Positions 5,689-9,411 of a DNA stretch of 9,411 nucleotides are shown one piece after another. Location of the stretch: NCBI GenBank assembly GCA_963925015.1, contig CAWUTX010000079.1:1-9411 (forward strand), read 5' to 3'. This DNA is from JAQBXX01 sp963925015. GTDB lineage: Bacteria; Pseudomonadota; Gammaproteobacteria; SURF-13. How positions within the stretch are numbered: the stretch's first letter is position 1; each line of letters opens with the position of its first letter. The notes beneath the pieces are model-generated. The model saw only the letters and a list, made by a program, of their open reading frames with translations, did not search any database and was not told the DNA's origin. The position numbers and the translations under genes were made by a program.

Positions 5689-7464
5689 GTGTGCGGCATT
5701 AGCGGCGAACTGCGCTTCGACGGAGGCGCGCCCGCGCGTGCAACGCTGACGCGTATGACAGAACGGCTTGCGCGCCGTGGGCCGGACGATGAAGGACTCT
5801 ATTTTGACGGCCCGCTCGCCTTTGGGCACAGACGGTTGGCTGTCATTGACCTCTCCGCGCGCGCGCATCAGCCGATGGTGGATGCAGCGCTGAAACTCAC
5901 CATCGTCTTCAACGGCACGATATACAACTACGAATCACTGCGCGCGGAGTTGCGGGCGCAGGGCCATACATTTTTTTCCGGCGGCGACACAGAGGTCATC
6001 CTCAAGGCCTACGCCTCGTGGGGCGAGCGTTGCGTGGAGCGCTTGCACGGCATGTTCGCCTTTGCCGTGTGGGACAGTAAAAAGCAAACGCTGTTTCTGG
6101 CGCGCGACCGCTTGGGTATCAAGCCGCTGTATTACGCGCAGCATAAAAATAATTTCCGCTTCGCCTCCACGCCGCAGGCACTGCTCGCGGCGGGCGAAGT
6201 GGATACGCGCATCGACCCCATCGCGTTGCACCACCAGCTTAGCTTGCACGCGGTGGTGCCCGCGCCGCACACGATACTGCAAGGCATCCGCAAACTTGCG
6301 CCCGCCACCACGATGATGCTGGATACGCGCGGCGGCATCACCACGCGCCGCTATTGGCAACTCAATGCGCAACGTCCGGCGCAGAAAAAATCCGAACAGG
6401 AGTGGGTGGACGCAGTACACCAGAGTCTGCGCGCGGCGGTGGAAAAACGCCGCATGGTGGCTGACGTGCCGGTCGGCGTGCTGCTCTCCGGCGGTCTCGA
6501 CTCCAGCTTGATCGTCGCACTGCTGGCCGAGGCCGGGCAAAAAAATCTGCTCACCTTTTCCATCGGCTTTGAAGATGTCGGCACAGAAAAAGGCAGCGAA
6601 TTTGAATACTCCGATCAGGTCGCCACGCGTTATGCGACCCAGCATCAGAGATTTCTCATTCCCAACCGCGACGTACTCACGCGCCTGCCGGAGTGTGTGT
6701 GCAACATGAGCGAGCCGATGGTGGCGCAGGACGCCGTCGCGTTTTATCTACTCGCCGAGCGCGTGTCGAAACACGTCAAGGTGGTGCAAAGCGGACAGGG
6801 CGCGGACGAGGTGTTCGGCGGTTATTTCTGGTATCCGCTCATGCAGCAGGAAACCGGAACCGATCTGGAGCGCTTTCGCAAACACTATTTTGACCGCAGC
6901 CATGACGAATTTCTGGAAACAGTGAGTGCCGAATATCACGCGGCAGATCAGTCATCACAGTTAATAGAAAAACTACTAGCCGAGCCCGGCGCCGACACCT
7001 TTCTGGATCGCGTGCTGCGCATGGACATGACCACTCTCATAGTCGACGACCCGGTGCAGCGCGTGGACAACATGACCATGGCTTGGGGGCTGGAGGCGCG
7101 CGTGCCGTTTCTCGATCACGAGCTGGTCGAACTCGCCACCAGCATGCCGCCGGAATTAAAACTCAAAAGCGGCGGCAAACATCCGCTGAAGGCCATCGCG
7201 CGCGGCCTGTTGCCCGACGCCGTGATAGACCGCCCCAAGGGCTACTTCCCCATGCCCGCACTCAAATACGTGCGCGGAGAATTCCTGAACTTCATGCGCG
7301 AGGTGCTGAACTCCCAAGCCTGCCGCAGACGCGGTCTGTTTCAGCGCACCTATGTGGAAAAATTATTGGCGGCGCCGGAAAAATACCTAACGCCGTTGCA
7401 AGGCAGCAAGCTGTGGCACCTCGCGCTGCTGGAATACTGGCTGCAAGTGAATGTAGACGCTTGA
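5689..7464 (+). CDS. N-acetylglutaminylglutamine amidotransferase (asparagine synthase B-like)
   Basis: A 591-residue two-domain glutamine amidotransferase. Residues 1-220 are a class II glutaminase domain whose nucleophile is Cys2 (MCGISGELRF), with RRGPDDEG, FNGTIYNY and GGDTE. Residues about 240-590 are the ATP-pyrophosphatase synthetase domain with SGGLDSS (267-273). The segments TFSIGFED, KVVQSGQGADEVFGGYFWYP, VDDPVQRVDNMTMAWGLEAR and DRPKGYFPMPALKY match the enzyme family that amidates N-acetylglutaminylglutamine to the osmoprotectant NAGGN more closely than ordinary AsnB, by comparison with remembered Pseudomonas sequence. The start is GTG; it is fixed because Cys2 must become N-terminal. 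No clear ribosome-binding site is visible. The usual partners, a GNAT/ATP-grasp dipeptide synthetase and a peptidase, are not in the window. Generic asparagine synthetase is the alternative. Confidence 0.85.
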   Translation: MCGISGELRFDGGAPARATLTRMTERLARRGPDDEGLYFDGPLAFGHRRLAVIDLSARAHQPMVDAALKLTIVFNGTIYNYESLRAELRAQGHTFFSGGDTEVILKAYASWGERCVERLHGMFAFAVWDSKKQTLFLARDRLGIKPLYYAQHKNNFRFASTPQALLAAGEVDTRIDPIALHHQLSLHAVVPAPHTILQGIRKLAPATTMMLDTRGGITTRRYWQLNAQRPAQKKSEQEWVDAVHQSLRAAVEKRRMVADVPVGVLLSGGLDSSLIVALLAEAGQKNLLTFSIGFEDVGTEKGSEFEYSDQVATRYATQHQRFLIPNRDVLTRLPECVCNMSEPMVAQDAVAFYLLAERVSKHVKVVQSGQGADEVFGGYFWYPLMQQETGTDLERFRKHYFDRSHDEFLETVSAEYHAADQSSQLIEKLLAEPGADTFLDRVLRMDMTTLIVDDPVQRVDNMTMAWGLEARVPFLDHELVELATSMPPELKLKSGGKHPLKAIARGLLPDAVIDRPKGYFPMPALKYVRGEFLNFMREVLNSQACRRRGLFQRTYVEKLLAAPEKYLTPLQGSKLWHLALLEYWLQVNVDA

Positions 7465-7563
7465 GCGTCCAAGCCCTACCATACCGGCATCATCTGCTCC
7501 TCGGAATGCCGCTTGCCACGCAACAAAAACAAGCATTTAATCCAGTTATAGATTGGGGCGACG

Positions 7564-7623
7564 ATGGAAAATCAGAGCAACTCAAAATCAATCGATTCTG
7601 ACCCTGAGGCCTCCCTATTATAA
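7564..7623 (+). CDS. Possible 19-aa ORF in the spacer before the ABC ATPase (doubtful)
   Basis: An ATG at 7564, preceded by GGGGCGACG, opens a 19-codon frame, MENQSNSKSIDSDPEASLL, ending TAA. It is polar and resembles nothing I know. It is listed only because it is the one plausible small frame in the 263-bp spacer between the amidotransferase and the ABC ATPase; chance is the likelier explanation. Confidence 0.15.
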   Translation: MENQSNSKSIDSDPEASLL

Positions 7624-7624
7624 A
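7596..7624 (+). promoter_or_regulatory. Weak sigma70-like promoter candidate for the ABC ATPase gene
   Basis: TATAAA (7619-7624), within TATTATAAAG, resembles a -10 box. A poor -35, TTCTGA (7596-7601), lies 17 bases upstream. The rest of the 7465-7727 spacer shows no strong terminator or conserved element. The -35 match is weak, so this is only a candidate. Confidence 0.3.
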
Positions 7625-7727
7625 GTGACGGCATAGATTATGCGGCGTAGGGTGAGAGGTGAAGGCGTAGGCACACGCCGCGCAGGCGCACCGGCACCGT
7701 GTGAAAATTTGTTATCATAAGGACACG

Positions 7728-8771
7728 ATGACCGCCCTGCTCGAACTGCACGACATTGAATGCCGCTATCAGGATCACGCTGCGGTGTGCGGGCTGTCGT
7801 TGCATGTGCAGCCGGGCGAACTGGTATGTCTGCTGGGGCCTTCAGGCTGTGGCAAGACCACCGCGCTACGTGCCGTGGCGGGCTTCGAGCCGGTGGTGCA
7901 GGGCGAGATCATTCTGAACGGCCACAGCATCTCGCGCCCCGGTTTTTTGTTGCCGCCGGAGCAGCGCCAGATGGGCATGGTGTTTCAGGAGTACGCGCTG
8001 TTTCCGCACTTGGATGTTACCAGCAACATCTGCTTCGGCCTGCGCGGCCTCACGCGCAAGGCACGCGACAATATGGCGCTCCATCTGCTGGAGGTGGTCG
8101 GGCTCGAAGGGCTGGGGCACCGCTACCCGCACGAACTTTCCGGCGGACAGCAGCAGCGCGTGGCGCTGGCGCGTGCGCTCGCGCCGCAGCCTGCGCTGAT
8201 TCTGCTCGACGAGCCATTCTCGAATCTCGATGTCGATCTGCGCGAACGCCTGAGCCAGGAGGTGCGCGCCATTCTGAAGGGCCAGGGTAGCACCGCGATT
8301 CTCGTCACCCACGATCAGCACGAGGCCTTCGCCTGGGGTGACCTGATCGGCGTGATGGCGGAAGGAAAAATTCTACAGTGGGACACGCCGTACAATCTCT
8401 ACCACGAGCCCGCGAACCGTTTCGTCGCCGACTTCATCGGCCAAGGCGTGTTCATGCGCGGCACGCTGCTCACACCCGATACAGTGCAGACCGAGATAGG
8501 CGCGATACAGGGCAACCGCGCCTACCCGTGGCCGCAAGGCACGCCGGTGGAGGTGCTGTTGCGCCCGGACGACATCCTGCACGACGACGCCTCGGCATTG
8601 CGCGCCGAGGTCTTGCATAAGGCATTCAAGGGTGCAGAGATCATGTACACGCTGCGCCTGCCCACCGGCGCGAAGGTGTTATCACTGTTCCCCAGCCACC
8701 ACGACCACGCGATTGGGGAGCAGGTAGGAATACGCTATGACGTCGACCACATGGTGGCGTTTCGCAGTTGA
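7728..8771 (+). CDS. ABC importer ATPase, ferric iron (FbpC)/polyamine (PotA)-like
   Basis: A 347-residue ATPase that would power a binding-protein-dependent importer from the cytoplasmic face of the inner membrane. The motifs in order are Walker A GPSGCGKTT (37-45), Q-loop Q87 in MGMVFQEYALFPHLDV, signature LSGGQQQRVALARAL (137-151), Walker B LILLDEP (157-163) and H-loop H195 in LVTHDQHEA. A C-terminal TOBE-like regulatory domain (about 240-340) follows, including VEVLLRPDD. Length and layout fit the CUT/FbpC/PotA/CysA class; the sequence feels closest to FbpC, but substrate is unproven. I chose ATG 7728 over the upstream in-frame GTG 7701 because it has an AAGG ribosome-binding site 5 bases away and gives the normal N-terminus. 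No permease or binding-protein gene is in the window, unlike typical operons of this class. Confidence 0.92.
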   Translation: MTALLELHDIECRYQDHAAVCGLSLHVQPGELVCLLGPSGCGKTTALRAVAGFEPVVQGEIILNGHSISRPGFLLPPEQRQMGMVFQEYALFPHLDVTSNICFGLRGLTRKARDNMALHLLEVVGLEGLGHRYPHELSGGQQQRVALARALAPQPALILLDEPFSNLDVDLRERLSQEVRAILKGQGSTAILVTHDQHEAFAWGDLIGVMAEGKILQWDTPYNLYHEPANRFVADFIGQGVFMRGTLLTPDTVQTEIGAIQGNRAYPWPQGTPVEVLLRPDDILHDDASALRAEVLHKAFKGAEIMYTLRLPTGAKVLSLFPSHHDHAIGEQVGIRYDVDHMVAFRS

Positions 8772-8790
8772 TGCAGCATGTAGATCGGAT

Positions 8791-8820
8791 CAAGCCTGTC
8801 CTGAGCGAAGTCGAAGGGCA
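8791..8820. repeat. Dispersed repeat of the CCTGTCCTGAGCGAAGTCGAAGGG type
   Basis: The stretch contains GTCCTGAGCGAAGTCGAAGG, the core of a short repeat I know from intergenic regions of many bacteria. Translated on the opposite strand it gives the tell-tale FDFAQDRL peptide. Only one arm is visible here, just after the ABC ATPase stop codon; no matching inverted arm was found nearby. It probably marks an old insertion point and has no coding role. Confidence 0.65.
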
Positions 8821-8905
8821 CAGCGGATACGATGAAACTGTGTCGGCTTAACTGTGTTTTCGCAGAACAAGATGTAGTATATACAGTGGCCTTAAGGGCT
8901 GAGGC

Positions 8906-9233
8906 ATGGCTAAAAATTTCGACATCTAAATTCTGCGCGCTAGTGTGGCCCAAGGCCGCATGCACTGGCATCAGCATGCGTTGGAGGGCTTTCTGGAGCG
9001 GGGGGATTTCCCGTGCTGAGATCATAAGCGCTATCATGAATGGCGAAGTCATTGAGATATATCCGACCGACCGGCCGCACCCAAGTTGTCTCATTCTGCA
9101 CGTTGAGCCGGAGCCGGTGCATGGGGTGGCAGCCGCCGATCCAGCCGTGCCGGTATGTCATATCATTACTGCATATCGACCGAATCTTGAACACTTCGAG
9201 CCAGATTTCAGAATCAGGAGGAAAAAGTCATGA
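8906..9233 (+). pseudogene. DUF4258-family gene (toxin-like), broken by a stop codon and a frameshift
   Basis: The likely start is ATG 8906 with AAGGG 7 bases upstream. In frame it reads MAKNFDI, a TAA stop (8927-8929), then ILRASVAQGRMHWHQHALEGFLERG. After a run of six G (9000-9005) the family sequence continues one frame later: ISRAEIISAIMNGEVIEIYP, TDRPHPSCLILHV, and a C-terminal VCHIITAYRPNLEHFEPDFR. Removing one G would join the two halves. Together they match DUF4258: an HAxxxxxERGIS helix, NGEVIExYPxDRPxPSCLIL, then a His-rich strand and ITxYxPxLExFxxDFRxR. Such genes are often paired with YgiT-type antitoxin-like proteins, and one follows here with an ATGA overlap. An intact 133-codon frame from 8832 also covers the C-terminal half, but its N-terminus is out-of-frame noise. 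A TATATA box (8878-8883) upstream may be a -10 element. Sequencing error could explain the indel; the stop needs a second change. Confidence 0.75.
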
Positions 9234-9411
9234 GTGAGAATTCCGGGCACTGCCCCTTTGTGGTGGCGAGAAGCAACCAGGAACCACGACATTTACCGTT
9301 GACCTGAAATTTGGGGTCGTGGTGGTCAGCGAGGTGCTTGCGTTCGTCTGTTTAAAGTGCGGTGATGCGTGGATCGAAGATCCTGTTGCGGCGAAGCTGG
9401 AAAGTATCACC
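9230..9411 (+). pseudogene. YgiT-type zinc-finger protein (antitoxin-like), frameshifted and cut by the window end
   Basis: ATG 9230 overlaps the stop of the DUF4258 gene (ATGA) and has a strong AGGAGG ribosome-binding site (9216-9221). It begins MSENSGHCPF, then the frame is lost at a run of three T (9257-9259). Adding one T restores CGGEKQPGTTTFTVDLKFGV from 9259, followed by VLAFVCLKCGDAWIEDPVAAKLES, which is open to the last base of the window. As repaired, it shows the CPFCGG and CLKCG zinc pairs and the VxCxxCGxxWIxD pattern of YgiT/MqsA-type zinc-finger domains. As written, the product stops after 25 residues (TGA at 9305-9307). A DNA-binding helix-turn-helix, if any, would lie beyond the window. 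Confidence 0.75.

Noticed and set aside
5575..5868. A 97-codon minus-strand frame with a hydrophobic C-terminal part
   Set aside because: Most of it is antisense to the amidotransferase start, it overlaps the better-supported 30-aa ORF in another frame, and its N-terminal half looks random.
5935..6645. A 236-codon open frame on the minus strand, antisense to the amidotransferase
   Set aside because: It is a shadow of a strongly supported gene with no ribosome-binding site or domain pattern.
8832..9233. The uninterrupted 133-codon plus-strand frame as the true DUF4258 gene
   Set aside because: Only its part after about 9006 matches the family. The family N-terminal half is found in a different frame (8930-9004), so this frame's first 58 residues are noise.
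1..9411. CRISPR array, tRNA, rRNA, transposase or prophage genes
   Set aside because: No regularly spaced repeats, no tRNA-like cloverleaf, no rRNA signature and no transposase or phage motifs were seen on either strand.

Overview
The window is a stretch of bacterial chromosome, GC-rich and gene-dense, that reads as Pseudomonadota (gamma- or betaproteobacterial). The prmC-moeB order, the tldD gene, the adjacent argD-argF pair and a proteobacterial-type N-acetylglutaminylglutamine amidotransferase all point that way. I cannot name the genus from sequence alone. Most of the window is housekeeping or ordinary metabolism. The right end and the repeats are the accessory parts.

Layout. (1) 1-1087, plus strand: the 3' end of prmC (release-factor glutamine methyltransferase), overlapping moeB (MoeB/ThiF-type adenylyltransferase) by 8 bp. 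PrmC carries an in-frame palindromic repeat insertion. (2) 1088-1296: an intergenic spacer mostly filled by a dispersed inverted-repeat element. (3) 1297-2733, plus strand: tldD, a zinc metalloprotease subunit. (4) 2745-4839, minus strand: argD then argF, an arginine biosynthesis operon convergent with tldD. (5) 4857-4894: a strong rho-independent terminator on the minus strand, directly upstream of argD. (6) 4957-5591, minus strand: a four-helix membrane protein related to the membrane domain of PuuD, preceded by a probable 30-codon hydrophobic small protein. (7) 5689-7464, plus strand: a glutamine-dependent amidotransferase of the AsnB fold that closely matches the NAGGN (N-acetylglutaminylglutamine amide) osmolyte enzyme, without its usual partner genes. 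(8) 7728-8771, plus strand: the ATPase of an Fe3+/spermidine/sulfate-class ABC importer, without permease or binding protein in view. (9) 8906-9411, plus strand: a DUF4258 gene followed, with an ATGA overlap, by a YgiT-type zinc-finger gene. This is a toxin-antitoxin-like pair in which both genes are frameshifted at homopolymers and the first also has an early stop codon.

How the genes fit together: prmC and moeB are translationally coupled. ArgD and ArgF act in consecutive parts of the acetylated ornithine-to-citrulline route. The small hydrophobic ORF and the PuuD-like gene are probably co-transcribed, divergently from the amidotransferase gene. I found no clearly new multi-gene system. The features most worth a second look are the coding-sequence repeat insertion in prmC, the doubly frameshifted DUF4258/YgiT pair, the unannotated 30-aa ORF, the orphan NAGGN amidotransferase, and the terminator placed 17 nt from the argD start codon.
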